Shown: in pieces, positions 42,468-51,608 of the stretch | How positions within the stretch are numbered: the stretch's first letter is position 1 | Layout of the letters: the number at the start of each line of letters is the position of its first letter | NCBI RefSeq assembly: GCF_039542305.1 | Contig: NZ_BAABHW010000006.1 | Span: 139,493 to 203,492 of the forward strand | From: Roseibacterium beibuensis | GTDB lineage: Bacteria > Pseudomonadota > Alphaproteobacteria > Rhodobacterales > Rhodobacteraceae | Length of the DNA stretch: 64,000 nucleotides | Direction: 5' to 3' | The notes under the pieces: generated by a model | Seen by the model: the letters and a program-made list of their open reading frames with translations, nothing else | Told to the model about the DNA's origin: nothing | Databases searched by the model: none | Translations under genes and position numbers: made by a program

Positions 42468-44171
42468 ATGCAGAGCTGCCCTGCCATGTCCGCCCCGACC
42501 CCGTCGCATGACCCGAAAAAGACCCGGCGCATCCTGTCGCTGTGGTTCCCCCGGCTGGCCGCCGAACGCCTCTTGCGGGCCGAGCCGGGGCTGGCCGAGG
42601 CGCCGCTGGCCGTGATCCGCGAGACGGGGAACATCCGCGAGGTTGCGGCGCTGAGTGCGGCGGCCGAGGCACAGGGCGCGGCACGAGGCCAGCCCCTGAG
42701 CGTGGCGGTGACGCTGTGCCCGGGCCTGATCACGCGGCCCGCCGATCCGGCGGGCGAGGCGGCATTCCTGTCGGCGCTGCGGCGGTGGGCGGGCAAGTTC
42801 AGCCCCTGGGTGGCCGAGGATGCGCCCGAGGGGCTGATGGTGGACCTGACCGGCTGCGCGCATCTGTTCGGCGGGGAAGAGGCGCTGTTTCGCACCGCCC
42901 TCGCGGATTGTGCCGACCTGGGGCTGAGCGTGCGGGCGGGCATCGCCGATACCGCGGGCGCGGCCTGGGCCCTGGCGCGCTATGCCGGCGGGGGCGGGCC
43001 TGCCGCGCCGCGCACGGGCGATGCCATCGACCAGGAGGCACGGGCAACCCGGTCCCGCGCGCAAAAGCGGCACTGGACGCGCGGCGGCGCGGCCCCGGCG
43101 GCCCAGGTCATCGGGGGAGAGGCCGCGCGCATCGCGCCCCCCGGCGCCACGCGGCAGGCCTTGGCGCCCCTGCCCATCGCGGCGCTGCGGGTGCCGCAAG
43201 AGACGGTCGCGGGGCTGGCGCGGCTGGGTCTGCGGCGCGTGGGCGATCTTTGGGGGATACCGCGCGCAGGACTGACCCGGCGCTTCGGGTCCGAGTTGGT
43301 GCATCGGCTGGACCAGGCGCTTGGCGTGGCGCCCGAGCCGATCTCTCCCGCCCGCGCGCCGCTGCATTTCGCGCTGCGGCTGAGCCTGCCCGACCCGATC
43401 GGGCTGGAGGCGGATATCCTGGCCGGGCTGGACCGGCTGCTGCCGCCGCTTTGCGAAAAGCTGCGCGCGGCGGGGCGCGGCGCGCGCCGGGTGCGGTTGG
43501 AATTGTCGCGGGTGGATGGCGGCACGCAGGTGGTCGAGGTGGGCCTGGCGCGGCCTGCCGATCATCCCGACCGGTTGCGCCCGCTGCTGGCAATGAAGCT
43601 GGACGAGGTGGATGCGGGCTTTGGCATCGACCGGCTGCGGCTGGTGGCGACGGTGACCGAGCCGCGTCATGCCAGCCAGCACAAGGGCGGATGGGCCGTC
43701 AGCGCCGAGGCTCACGCCCCCCGGGGCGAGGCGCAGGCGATGGCCGACCTGATCGCCCGGCTGGGCGCGCGCGTGGGGCTGGAGGCGATCACCCGCGAGC
43801 GCCCCGCCGACAGCCATATCCCCGAGAAGACCAGCGTGACCCTGGCCGCCGCATGGTCGGAGCCGGCCGAGGACTGGCCCCGCCCCGCCCGGCCCCGGCC
43901 CCTGACCCTGTTTCGCCCCGAACCCGTCATCGCGCCCGACTGCCCCACCCCGCCCGAAACCTTTCGCTGGCGTGGCCGGACATTCGAGATGCAAGCCGCC
44001 AGCGGGCCTGAACGGATCGCCCCGGAATGGTGGCTGGACGAGCCCGACTGGCGCACGGGCGTGCGGGATTACTGGCGCATCACCACCGCAGAGGGGGCCG
44101 GTTTATGGCTGTTCTACGCCCATGGCGGTGCAGCCTCGGGCGGGTGGTTCGCGCAGGGAAATTTCGATTGA
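42468..44171 (+). CDS. imuB: ImuB-like Y-family DNA polymerase homologue
   Basis: A 567-residue Y-family protein in the ImuB group. LSLWFPRLAAERLLR opens the polymerase fold, and VDLTGCAHLFGGEEAL stands where active Y-polymerases keep the catalytic acidic pair; ImuB is normally inactive and acts as an adaptor for DnaE2-type polymerase. The usual partners imuA and dnaE2 are not adjacent. The start is open: ATG 42468 lies only 2 bp after the LexA box with AGGAA very close, and ATG 42486 is possible. It is divergent from MOSC and converges on the aminotransferase. Confidence 0.88.
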   Translation: MQSCPAMSAPTPSHDPKKTRRILSLWFPRLAAERLLRAEPGLAEAPLAVIRETGNIREVAALSAAAEAQGAARGQPLSVAVTLCPGLITRPADPAGEAAFLSALRRWAGKFSPWVAEDAPEGLMVDLTGCAHLFGGEEALFRTALADCADLGLSVRAGIADTAGAAWALARYAGGGGPAAPRTGDAIDQEARATRSRAQKRHWTRGGAAPAAQVIGGEAARIAPPGATRQALAPLPIAALRVPQETVAGLARLGLRRVGDLWGIPRAGLTRRFGSELVHRLDQALGVAPEPISPARAPLHFALRLSLPDPIGLEADILAGLDRLLPPLCEKLRAAGRGARRVRLELSRVDGGTQVVEVGLARPADHPDRLRPLLAMKLDEVDAGFGIDRLRLVATVTEPRHASQHKGGWAVSAEAHAPRGEAQAMADLIARLGARVGLEAITRERPADSHIPEKTSVTLAAAWSEPAEDWPRPARPRPLTLFRPEPVIAPDCPTPPETFRWRGRTFEMQAASGPERIAPEWWLDEPDWRTGVRDYWRITTAEGAGLWLFYAHGGAASGGWFAQGNFD

Positions 44172-44282
44172 TCGGCGTGTTGCGCGGCCAACGGCATCGG
44201 GCGGTGACGGGATGGCCCGAGGCAGCGACAGGCCCCGGCCAACCCTAACGCGGCATGCGCGCGCGACCCGATGCGGCCAGCT

Positions 44283-45143
44283 TCAGACGGCGGCCTTGCG
44301 CATCTCGTCGAGGTAAATCTCGCGCAGGCGGGCGCTGACGGGGCCCGGTGCGCCCGACCCGATGGCCTGCCCATCCATGTCGACAACCGGCATGACGAAG
44401 CTGGAGGCCGAGGTGATGAAGGCCTCATCCGCGTCTTTCGCCTCGTCGATGGTGAAGGGGCGTTCCTCGACCGTCATCTGTGCCTCGCGGGCAAAGCGCA
44501 GGACCGCGGCGCGGGTGATGCCGTGCAGGATCTCGTTGCCGAGGTGGCGGGTGATGATGGTCCCGTTCTTGACGATATAGGCGTTGTTCGACGTGCCCTC
44601 GGTCACGAACCCATCCTCGACCATCCACGCATCGTCGGCGCCTGCGGCCTTGGCCATCATCTTGCCCATGGACGGATACAGCAGTTGCACTGTCTTGATG
44701 TCGCGGCGGCCCCAGCGCTGATCCTCGATCGAGATCACCTTGATGCCGGTCCTGGCCGCGGGGCTGTCGGCAAGGCCGGGCTTGGATTGGGTGAACAGCA
44801 CAATGGTCGGCGGCGTATCTTCGGGCGGGAAGGCGAAGTCGCGGTCGGCGGCGGCCCCGCGCGTGATCTGCAGGTAGATCAGCCCCTCGTCGATCTCGTT
44901 CTTTTCGACAAGCTGGCGATGGATCTCCAGCAACTCGTCCATGTCCACCGGGGAAGCCATGTCGAGTTCGGTCAAGGAGCGTTCCAGACGCCGCGCGTGA
45001 CCCGCGAAATCGACCAGCTTGCCGCCAAGCACGCTCGTCACCTCGTAGACGCCGTCGGCGAAGAGGAACCCACGGTCGAAGATCGAGACCTTGGCCTCTT
45101 CCTCGGGGAGGTATTGGCCGTTGACATAGACGGTGCGGGACAT
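44283..45143 (-). CDS. D-amino-acid transaminase-like class IV aminotransferase
   Basis: A 286-residue PLP enzyme resembling Bacillus D-amino-acid transaminase: VYVNGQYLPEEEAKVSIFDRG, the DIKTVQLLYPSMGK motif with the PLP lysine, and VTEGTSNNAYIVKNG. It would interconvert D-amino acids and 2-oxo acids, for example D-Ala with 2-oxoglutarate to D-Glu. The start ATG is at 45141-45143. It is 75 bp downstream of dgcA on the same strand, so it is probably part of a D-amino-acid locus. Confidence 0.88.
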   Translation of the reverse strand: MSRTVYVNGQYLPEEEAKVSIFDRGFLFADGVYEVTSVLGGKLVDFAGHARRLERSLTELDMASPVDMDELLEIHRQLVEKNEIDEGLIYLQITRGAAADRDFAFPPEDTPPTIVLFTQSKPGLADSPAARTGIKVISIEDQRWGRRDIKTVQLLYPSMGKMMAKAAGADDAWMVEDGFVTEGTSNNAYIVKNGTIITRHLGNEILHGITRAAVLRFAREAQMTVEERPFTIDEAKDADEAFITSASSFVMPVVDMDGQAIGSGAPGPVSARLREIYLDEMRKAAV

Positions 45144-45218
45144 GGGCGGATCTCCTATCAAGCTGTCATCGCTTTCGGGGGTTGGCGCGCCCACGTCAAG
45201 GGGCGGCGCGCCGCAGGG

Positions 45219-46181
45219 TCACCCCCAAAGCGCGGGGTCGGGCGGGTAGACGGTGGAGTCCTCGAACCTGAGGGGCGTGTCCCGGTCGGCGCCCAGCAGC
45301 AGGGGGCCGTCCAGATCGGTGATCGCCGCGCCCTGCGCCACCAGAACGGCCGGGGCCATGGCCAGCGACGAGCCGACCATGCAGCCGACCATGATGCCGA
45401 AGCCCTGCGCCTCGGCCTCGGACTTGAGCGCGAGCGCCTCGGTCAGGCCGCCGGTCTTGTCGAGCTTGATGTTCACCATGTCATACTTGCCCTTGAGCCC
45501 GGTAAGCGTCGCACGATCATGACAGGATTCATCGGCGCAGACGGGCAAGGGGCGTTCGATTTCCTGTAGAAGATCATCGTCGCCCGCAGGCAGCGGCTGT
45601 TCCACCAGTTCGACGCCCAGCGCCACCAGATGCGGGGCAAGCGCGGCATAGACCTCGGCCGTCCAGCCCTCGTTGGCATCGACGATGATGCGGGACCTGG
45701 GAGCACCTGCGCGCACCGCTTCCAGCCGGGGCATGTCATCGGGTGTGCCAAGCTTGATCTTGAGAAGGGGGCGCTGCGCGTTTTTCGCCGCCGCGGCGCG
45801 CATGTTCTCGGGGCTGTCGAGGGACAGGGTGAAGGCGGTGGTGACCGGATCGGGGGCGGAGAGGCCGGCAAGGTCCCATGCGGGTTTGCCAGCGGCCTTC
45901 GCCTCCAGGTCCCACAGCGCGCAATCCAAGGCGTTGCGCGCCGCCCCGGCAGGCAGGGCGTCTTGCAGCGCGTCACGCGTGATGTCGGCGGGCAAACCTT
46001 GGATTTGGTCCGTCACGCTGTCGAGGCTTTCACCGTAGCGGGCATAGGGCACGCATTCGCCATGCCCCGTCACCCCGTCGCGGGTGACGGTCACGGTCAG
46101 CACCTCGGCCACCGTGCGGGAGCCGCGCGAGATGGTGAAGGTTTCTCGGAACGGAAAACTATCGCGCGTGACCCGGATCAT
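45219..46181 (-). CDS. dgcA: N-acetyl-D-glutamate racemase DgcA (dipeptide-epimerase-like)
   Basis: A 320-residue enolase-superfamily enzyme. The catalytic KxK is LLKIKLG, metal ligands lie in SRIIVDANEGW and VCADESCHD, and the second catalytic Lys in MVNIKLDKTGG. Alone it could be a dipeptide epimerase such as L-Ala-D/L-Glu epimerase. Its 4-bp overlap with dgcN makes the Dgc pathway (D-Glu acetylation, racemisation) the better reading. Confidence 0.88.
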   Translation of the reverse strand: MIRVTRDSFPFRETFTISRGSRTVAEVLTVTVTRDGVTGHGECVPYARYGESLDSVTDQIQGLPADITRDALQDALPAGAARNALDCALWDLEAKAAGKPAWDLAGLSAPDPVTTAFTLSLDSPENMRAAAAKNAQRPLLKIKLGTPDDMPRLEAVRAGAPRSRIIVDANEGWTAEVYAALAPHLVALGVELVEQPLPAGDDDLLQEIERPLPVCADESCHDRATLTGLKGKYDMVNIKLDKTGGLTEALALKSEAEAQGFGIMVGCMVGSSLAMAPAVLVAQGAAITDLDGPLLLGADRDTPLRFEDSTVYPPDPALWG

Positions 46182-47179
46182 AGCGCCTCCAGAGCGTCGG
46201 CAAGGCGGGCGGCCCCTTGGCGGAACGGGTCGACCGTGGGCAGGCCCATGCGCTTCTCGACCTCCGCGAGGTAGGACAGCGCCTCGTCCTCGCCCATCGC
46301 GGCAGTGTTGATCGACACGCCGACGACCTGGCAGGCCGGGTTGGCGATGCGGGCCAGCGGCAGGGCGGTGTCGCGCAGCGCTTCGAGTGTAGGAAGGTCA
46401 TAGCCCGGCAGCCCACGCATGTGCTCGCGGGTGGGTTCATGGCTGAGGATCAGGGCGTCGGGTTGGCCGCCATGGATCAGCGCCATGGTGACGCCGGAAT
46501 AGCTGACGTGGAACAGGCTGCCCTGCCCCTCGATATGATCCCAGTGGTCGGCATCGTTGTCAGGCGTCAGCCATTCGATGGACCCGGCCATGAAATCGGC
46601 GATCACGGCGTCCAGCGGCACGCCATTGCCGGTGATCAGGATGCCGGTCTGCCCCGTGGCGCGGAAGCTGGATTTCAGCCCGCGCGCCTTCATCTCGCGA
46701 TCCACGGCGAGAGAGGTATACATCTTGCCGACCGAGCAATCGGTGCCCACGGCCAGGCACCGTTTGCCCGTACGCTTCACACCATTGGCAATCGGGTACT
46801 TCACGTCCGGCACCCGCACATCGTGAAGCTGCCGCCCCGTGGCGCGCGCGACGGCGGCGAGGTCTTCTTCATCGCGCAGCAGGTTATGCAACCCGCTGGC
46901 AAGGTCGAACCCTTCCTCAAGCGCTTGAACCAGTACCTTTTTCCAGGCGGCCGAAATCACGCCGCCCCGGTTGGCGACGCCAATCACCAGCGTCTTGGCG
47001 CCGGCGGCCTTCGCGGCCCCGAGGTCCATGTTCGGCAGACCGACATTCGCCTTGCACCCCTCCATCCGGAACTGGCCGACAGCATTGTCCGGGCGCCAGT
47101 CGCGGATGCCTTGAGCAACCTTGGCGGCCAACTGGTCGGGCGCGTCACCGAGGAAAAGGAGATAGGGGGTTTCGATCAT
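46178..47179 (-). CDS. dgcN: D-glutamate N-acetyltransferase DgcN (DUF1611 type)
   Basis: A 333-residue DUF1611 protein with the P-loop-like LAVGTDCSVGKMYTSLAVD, RATGQTGILITGNGVPLDA and the IEGQGSLFHVSYSGVTMALI block. In the described Dgc pathway it acetylates D-glutamate before DgcA racemises it. The start ATG at 47177-47179 matches family starts (MIETPYLLFLGD). It overlaps dgcA by 4 bp. Confidence 0.88.
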   Translation of the reverse strand: MIETPYLLFLGDAPDQLAAKVAQGIRDWRPDNAVGQFRMEGCKANVGLPNMDLGAAKAAGAKTLVIGVANRGGVISAAWKKVLVQALEEGFDLASGLHNLLRDEEDLAAVARATGRQLHDVRVPDVKYPIANGVKRTGKRCLAVGTDCSVGKMYTSLAVDREMKARGLKSSFRATGQTGILITGNGVPLDAVIADFMAGSIEWLTPDNDADHWDHIEGQGSLFHVSYSGVTMALIHGGQPDALILSHEPTREHMRGLPGYDLPTLEALRDTALPLARIANPACQVVGVSINTAAMGEDEALSYLAEVEKRMGLPTVDPFRQGAARLADALEAL

Positions 47180-47328
47180 GGCGGCCTCCGGGCTGCGATT
47201 TGCGGGTCGGGCGCAGGTTAGGACAGCCCGCACGCGAGTGTTTCGGGAAATGCGCCACCTGACCGGGGCTATGTCGGAAATTTTCGCGTGCAGCGAGGGT
47301 TGCGCACAAGATCCGTGCGCGGAGCAGC

Positions 47329-47679
47329 TCAGCTCGAGGGAAGAAGACCCGCCGGTGCGGTGGCGCTGCGCTCGAAATCAACCGGGGCAGTCGCCGAGGC
47401 CGCGGTGTTGCGCTTGAACTCGTAGCGCATCAGGTCGCCGTCTTCTTCCGACGCCACGATCAGGGCTTGGTAGAGGTGGCGCGGCCCGTCGAAAATGTCG
47501 ATCAGCCCCCGCAGGCGCGGCGCCTCTTCGGAATCAACCGCAAAGCCATGGTCGCTGTATTCGAGGATGGCAAAGGCTTCATCCCCGACATGGACGAAAC
47601 GCGTGGCGCGCTTGCGGCGATCGCGGCGCTGTGCCTGCGCAAGCTCGTCCTGCAATTCCTTTGGCAAGAAGTCGGTCAT
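47329..47679 (-). CDS. Conserved hypothetical protein (possible PilZ-like)
   Basis: A 116-residue soluble protein with RKRATRFVHVGDEAFAILEY and LIVASEEDGDLMRYEFKRNT. The order RxxxR-...-beta strands recalls PilZ domains that bind c-di-GMP, but the second PilZ motif is not clear, so the assignment is weak. It precedes dgcN by 149 bp on the same strand. Confidence 0.7.
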   Translation of the reverse strand: MTDFLPKELQDELAQAQRRDRRKRATRFVHVGDEAFAILEYSDHGFAVDSEEAPRLRGLIDIFDGPRHLYQALIVASEEDGDLMRYEFKRNTAASATAPVDFERSATAPAGLLPSS

Positions 47680-47871
47680 GGCAGCACGCAAACCCTGCAA
47701 ATGGTCGTTATGTCAGAAGAAATGGTGCTTACCCCGATTCCGTCAACGCAAGACCTTCGCCGCAGGTGCAAACGTGGCTGATCAGCCACGGGCCGGTGAC
47801 ACATGGGCATGAGTTCGCCAATGCTGATCCGAACGCTTGCGGGACAAACCGATATTTGCCAGATTTCGGTT

Positions 47872-47892
47872 AAGAGGTCCGCCAAACCTCTT
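47872..47892. repeat. Inverted repeat upstream of the CGNR regulator
   Basis: AAGAGGT and ACCTCTT face each other across seven bases, 33 bp before the CGNR ATG. The length and position suit a dimeric operator, perhaps autoregulatory. It lies in the otherwise gene-free 47680-47925. Confidence 0.5.
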
Positions 47893-47925
47893 GCACCAAA
47901 AGAAATAACAAAAAAGGCAGGCATT

Positions 47926-48537
47926 ATGGCATTTGACCCACCCGGGCCCGATGAAGGCCGCGTCCAAACCGTTCGCAGTGGCGAGGAAACGGGCCATCCC
48001 TTTCTCGATTTCGTCAACACGGTCTCTGATGACGGCAAGACCCGCGCGCAGAACAGTTTTGCCGACGGGGCGGAGCTGTTGGGCCTCCTCCGCGCGGCAG
48101 GCATGCCGATTCCTGCGGACGAAACCCCGCCGTCGCGCGGGCAGATGGCGAGCCTGATGTCATTGCGCGAAGCCGCGCATGCAGTGCTGAGCGCGATGGC
48201 CGCCAAGCGGCGCCCCGGACGGGAAGAGGCGCTGATGCTGGAATCCGCGGTCAAATCAGCCACGGCGGATGCCACCTTGACCCTCGACCGCGTCTCGGGG
48301 GCAAGTTTCCGCCCCGGCCCCTTGGGCGGGCTGCATGACGTCGTCGCCTTGTCGGCGCTGGACCTGCTGACGCGGGCCGACCTGACGCGCCTGAAGGAAT
48401 GCAAACGCTGCACGCGGCTGTTTCTCGATCATGGGCGCGGACCCGGGCGGCGTTGGTGCGCCATGTCGCGCTGCGGAAACCGGGCCAAGGCCGAAAGCTT
48501 CCGTGCCCGCAAACGCGCCGGGGACGCCACCGGCTGA
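47926..48537 (+). CDS. CGNR zinc-finger domain protein
   Basis: A 203-residue protein. An N-terminal ABATE-like helical domain starts with GHPFLDFVNTVSDDG, and a C-terminal CGNR zinc finger has Cys159, Cys162, Cys178 and Cys183 (CKRCTRLFLD...RCGNRAKA). Such proteins are probable transcription factors; the target is unknown. Stress-response roles have been suggested for some. ATG 47926 is preferred, after AAAAAGGCAGG; frames from 47803 are longer without support. Confidence 0.9.
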   Translation: MAFDPPGPDEGRVQTVRSGEETGHPFLDFVNTVSDDGKTRAQNSFADGAELLGLLRAAGMPIPADETPPSRGQMASLMSLREAAHAVLSAMAAKRRPGREEALMLESAVKSATADATLTLDRVSGASFRPGPLGGLHDVVALSALDLLTRADLTRLKECKRCTRLFLDHGRGPGRRWCAMSRCGNRAKAESFRARKRAGDATG

Positions 48538-48647
48538 CGCGCGCCTGTGCGATGATGCGAGATATGGCCTGCGCCGGTGCCGGTTTTCCGCACAGGACCC
48601 TCGGCTATCTATCGCAGTGAGTTATTCACAGGTGATCGGAGGATTTC

Positions 48648-49637
48648 ATGGGCCTGCTCATCGACGGCGAATGGCACGACAAATGGTATGACACCAAGAA
48701 AAGCGGCGGCAAATTCGAACGCTCGGAAGCGGCCTTTCGCAACTGGGTGACGGCGGACGGGAGTGCCGGGCCGACCGGGGATGCGGGTTACAAGGCCGAA
48801 AGCGGACGCTATCACCTCTATGTCAGCCACGCCTGCCCCTGGGCCAATCGCACGCTGATCTTCCGCGCCCTCAAGGGGCTTGAAGACCATATCGACGTAT
48901 CGGTGGTGCATCCCGACATGCTTGGCGATGGCTGGACCTTCGACACGGATTTCGACGGGGCGACGGGTGACCGGCTGTTCGGGTCAGCGTTCATGCGCGA
49001 TGTTTACCTGCGCGCCATGCCCGACATGACGGGACGTGTGACGGTGCCCGTCCTTTGGGACAAGGAAACCAACACCATCGTGTCGAACGAGTCGGCCGAG
49101 ATCATCCGCATGTTCAACTCGGCCTTCGACGGGATCACCGGCAACCGCGACGACTACTACCCCGAAGCGCTGCGCGACCGGATCGACGCGATCAATGCCC
49201 GCGTTTACGACGAGATCAACAACGGCGTTTACAAGTCGGGCTTCGCGACCACGCAACCGGCCTATGACGAGGCCGTGCATGCCCTGTTCGACGCGCTGGA
49301 CTGGGTCGAAGGCATCCTCGCCGATAGCCGCTATCTTGCCGGGGATCGCATCACCGAGGCCGACTGGCGCCTGTTCACGACGCTGGCGCGCTTCGACGCG
49401 GTCTACCACCTGCATTTCAAGTGCAACCGGGCGCGGATCATCGATTATCCGAACCTCTGGGCCTATGCACGGGAGCTTTACCAGTGGCCGGGGGTGGCGG
49501 ACACCATCCACTTCGATCATATCGTGCGCCATTACCACTACAGCCACGACAGCATCAATCCGCACCGGATCATTCCGATCAATCCCGAGATCGATTGGTG
49601 GGCGCCACATGGCCGCGAGGCATTGAAGGCCGCCTGA
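48648..49637 (+). CDS. Glutathionyl-hydroquinone reductase (YqjG/Ecm4-like)
   Basis: A 329-residue omega-class-like GST with the catalytic CPWA (Cys63) in YVSHACPWANRT. It reduces glutathionyl-hydroquinones and relates to quinone detoxification. HHYHYSHDSINPHRIIP-like C-terminal sequence is typical. A GGAGG site precedes the ATG. It follows the CGNR gene by 110 bp; control by CGNR is only inferred from position. Confidence 0.93.
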   Translation: MGLLIDGEWHDKWYDTKKSGGKFERSEAAFRNWVTADGSAGPTGDAGYKAESGRYHLYVSHACPWANRTLIFRALKGLEDHIDVSVVHPDMLGDGWTFDTDFDGATGDRLFGSAFMRDVYLRAMPDMTGRVTVPVLWDKETNTIVSNESAEIIRMFNSAFDGITGNRDDYYPEALRDRIDAINARVYDEINNGVYKSGFATTQPAYDEAVHALFDALDWVEGILADSRYLAGDRITEADWRLFTTLARFDAVYHLHFKCNRARIIDYPNLWAYARELYQWPGVADTIHFDHIVRHYHYSHDSINPHRIIPINPEIDWWAPHGREALKAA

Positions 49638-49676
49638 GAATAGGGTTCATGCATCGGGAGAGACGGAGCTCGCCCG

Positions 49677-50630
49677 ATGCAGGACACCCACAAAACGCGC
49701 GACCATGGCGGCGGGATCGATGCCGCCGCTGCCCACTATGGCGGCGCGCGCGCGGATTGGCTGGACCTGTCGACCGGCATCAACCCGGTGCCTTATCCCA
49801 TCGGCCACATCCCCGAGCATGCCTGGACCGCCCTGCCCGATCAGGCCGCTTTGGATCGCCTCTTGGCTGCAGCGCGGTCCTTTTGGGACGTGCCCGAGGG
49901 CGCGGGGATTGTCGCTGCAAACGGGGCGAGCGCCCTGATCGTGCAGATGCCACGTTTGGCCGAGCGCGGACGCGTTTCAATCCCCGGCCCCACATACAAC
50001 GAACACGCCGCCGCCTTTCGCGCCGCGGGCTGGGATGTGGGGGAAAGCAATGCCAAAGCCCGGGTGGTCGTGCATCCGAACAATCCCGACGGGCGGCTGT
50101 GGAGCGATGCGGAACTGACCGGTGCGGATCTGACGGTCATCGACGAAAGCTTTTGCGACACCTGCCCCGAGGAAAGCCATATTGACCGCGCAACCGAGCC
50201 GGGGGTCGTGGTGCTGAAGAGCTTCGGCAAGTTCTGGGGGTTGGCCGGGCTGCGCCTTGGCTTCGCGATCGCGCGCCCCGAAACCTGCGCCCGCCTGTCC
50301 GAGGCGCTGGGGCCGTGGTCCGTCTCGGGACCCGCCCTGCAGATCGGAGCCGTCGCCCTCGGAGACCGCGCCTGGGCCGAGATGACCCGTGTGCGGCTGG
50401 CCCGTGACGCGGCCCGGCTGGACGCGATGCTGGAGGCAAAAGGGGCCACGCTGATCGGCGGCACGTCCCTGTTCCGAACCTATGCCGTCCCCGATGCCGC
50501 CGCATGGCAGGACAAGCTTGCGCAAGCGCAGATCTGGACCCGGGTCTTTCCCTATTCCGGCACGTGGCTGCGTCTCGGCCTTCCGGGCGGGGAAGACGAC
50601 TGGCACCGACTTTGGCGAGCGCTTCCATGA
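49677..50630 (+). CDS. cobC: Threonine-phosphate decarboxylase, cobalamin synthesis
   Basis: A 317-residue class I PLP enzyme that makes (R)-1-amino-2-propanol O-2-phosphate for the cobalamin side chain. LDLSTGINPVPYP, VHPNNPDGRLW and the PLP-lysine block SFGKFWGLAGLRLGF match CobC. The overlap with the next gene (ATGA) links it to cbiB, the next user of the product. No other cobalamin genes are in the window. Confidence 0.93.
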   Translation: MQDTHKTRDHGGGIDAAAAHYGGARADWLDLSTGINPVPYPIGHIPEHAWTALPDQAALDRLLAAARSFWDVPEGAGIVAANGASALIVQMPRLAERGRVSIPGPTYNEHAAAFRAAGWDVGESNAKARVVVHPNNPDGRLWSDAELTGADLTVIDESFCDTCPEESHIDRATEPGVVVLKSFGKFWGLAGLRLGFAIARPETCARLSEALGPWSVSGPALQIGAVALGDRAWAEMTRVRLARDAARLDAMLEAKGATLIGGTSLFRTYAVPDAAAWQDKLAQAQIWTRVFPYSGTWLRLGLPGGEDDWHRLWRALP

Positions 50631-51559
50631 CAGACCACGCGTTTCTCCTGATCTGCGCATTGCTGCTGGACGCGGCCTTGGGCGAACCGCGCTGGCTGTG
50701 GGACCGGGCGCCGCATCCTGCGGTGCTGATGGGGTGGTTGATCGACTGGTGCGACCGGCGCTTCAACAAAGGGGATTTGCGGCGCGCGCATGGTCTTTAC
50801 GTGATCGTGGCGCTTGGCGGATTGGCAATGGCCCTTGGCTGGATCGTGGCCTCTCTGCCCCTTGGCTCGGTGTTCGAGGTCGTGATCGCCGCGATCCTGT
50901 TGGCCCAGAAGAGCCTTGTCGACCATGTGCGGGCGGTGGCCAACGGGCTGCGCCAATCGCTGGACGCGGGGCGGCGCGACGTCAGGATGCTTGTCGGTCG
51001 CGACACCGCTGACCTGGACGAAAGCGCCATCGCCCGCGCAGCCATCGAAAGCGCGGCCGAGAACCTGTCGGACGGGGTCGTCGCGCCGGCCTTCTGGTTC
51101 CTGATCGGTGGCTTGCCCGGCATCCTCTTGTACAAGATTACGAATACGGCGGACTCGATGATCGGACACCGGACCGAACGCCACGAGGAATTCGGCTGGG
51201 CCGCGGCCCGTCTGGATGATGGTCTGAACTGGGTCCCCGCCCGCCTGACAGCCGCCTTCATCGCGCTGGTGTCTGGCGTGCCGGGCGCGTGGCAAGCCGC
51301 GCGCCGCGAAGGGCCGCGGCACCGCTCGGTCAACGCGGGCTGGCCCGAGGCGGCCATGGCGCGCGCGCTGGACCTCGCCCTGTCTGGCCCACGCAGCTAT
51401 GGCGGGCAGATGACGGATGATCCAATCCTGAACCCGACCGGACGCCGCGCGGCGACCCCCGAAGACATCGAGACCGCCTGCAAGATCCTGTGGCGGGTCT
51501 GGGCCGCCATGGTGGGCAGCGTCGTGCTCCTGGCGCTTCTGACAAGGCTTGCGGGATAG
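50627..51559 (+). CDS. cbiB: Adenosylcobinamide-phosphate synthase
   Basis: A 310-residue membrane protein (CobD/CbiB family) with about four to five hydrophobic segments and RAAIESAAENLSDGVVAP and ITNTADSMIGHRTERHEEFG. It attaches the aminopropanol phosphate made by CobC. It starts at ATG 50627, overlapping cobC by 4 bp. Confidence 0.94.
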   Translation: MTDHAFLLICALLLDAALGEPRWLWDRAPHPAVLMGWLIDWCDRRFNKGDLRRAHGLYVIVALGGLAMALGWIVASLPLGSVFEVVIAAILLAQKSLVDHVRAVANGLRQSLDAGRRDVRMLVGRDTADLDESAIARAAIESAAENLSDGVVAPAFWFLIGGLPGILLYKITNTADSMIGHRTERHEEFGWAAARLDDGLNWVPARLTAAFIALVSGVPGAWQAARREGPRHRSVNAGWPEAAMARALDLALSGPRSYGGQMTDDPILNPTGRRAATPEDIETACKILWRVWAAMVGSVVLLALLTRLAG

Positions 51560-51608
51560 GGCCACCTTGATACTCTGCCGGCGAACAGGACCAACAGGGT
51601 ATTTCAAC

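Noticed and set aside
40492..42684. 730-residue minus-strand frame across the transglycosylase and MOSC region
   Set aside because: Antisense to the transglycosylase gene and to MOSC and imuB parts; no family signatures.
41928..43994. 688-residue minus-strand frame with MOSC at its end
   Set aside because: The N-terminal 530 residues are antisense to imuB; the true MOSC start is ATG at 42393-42395.
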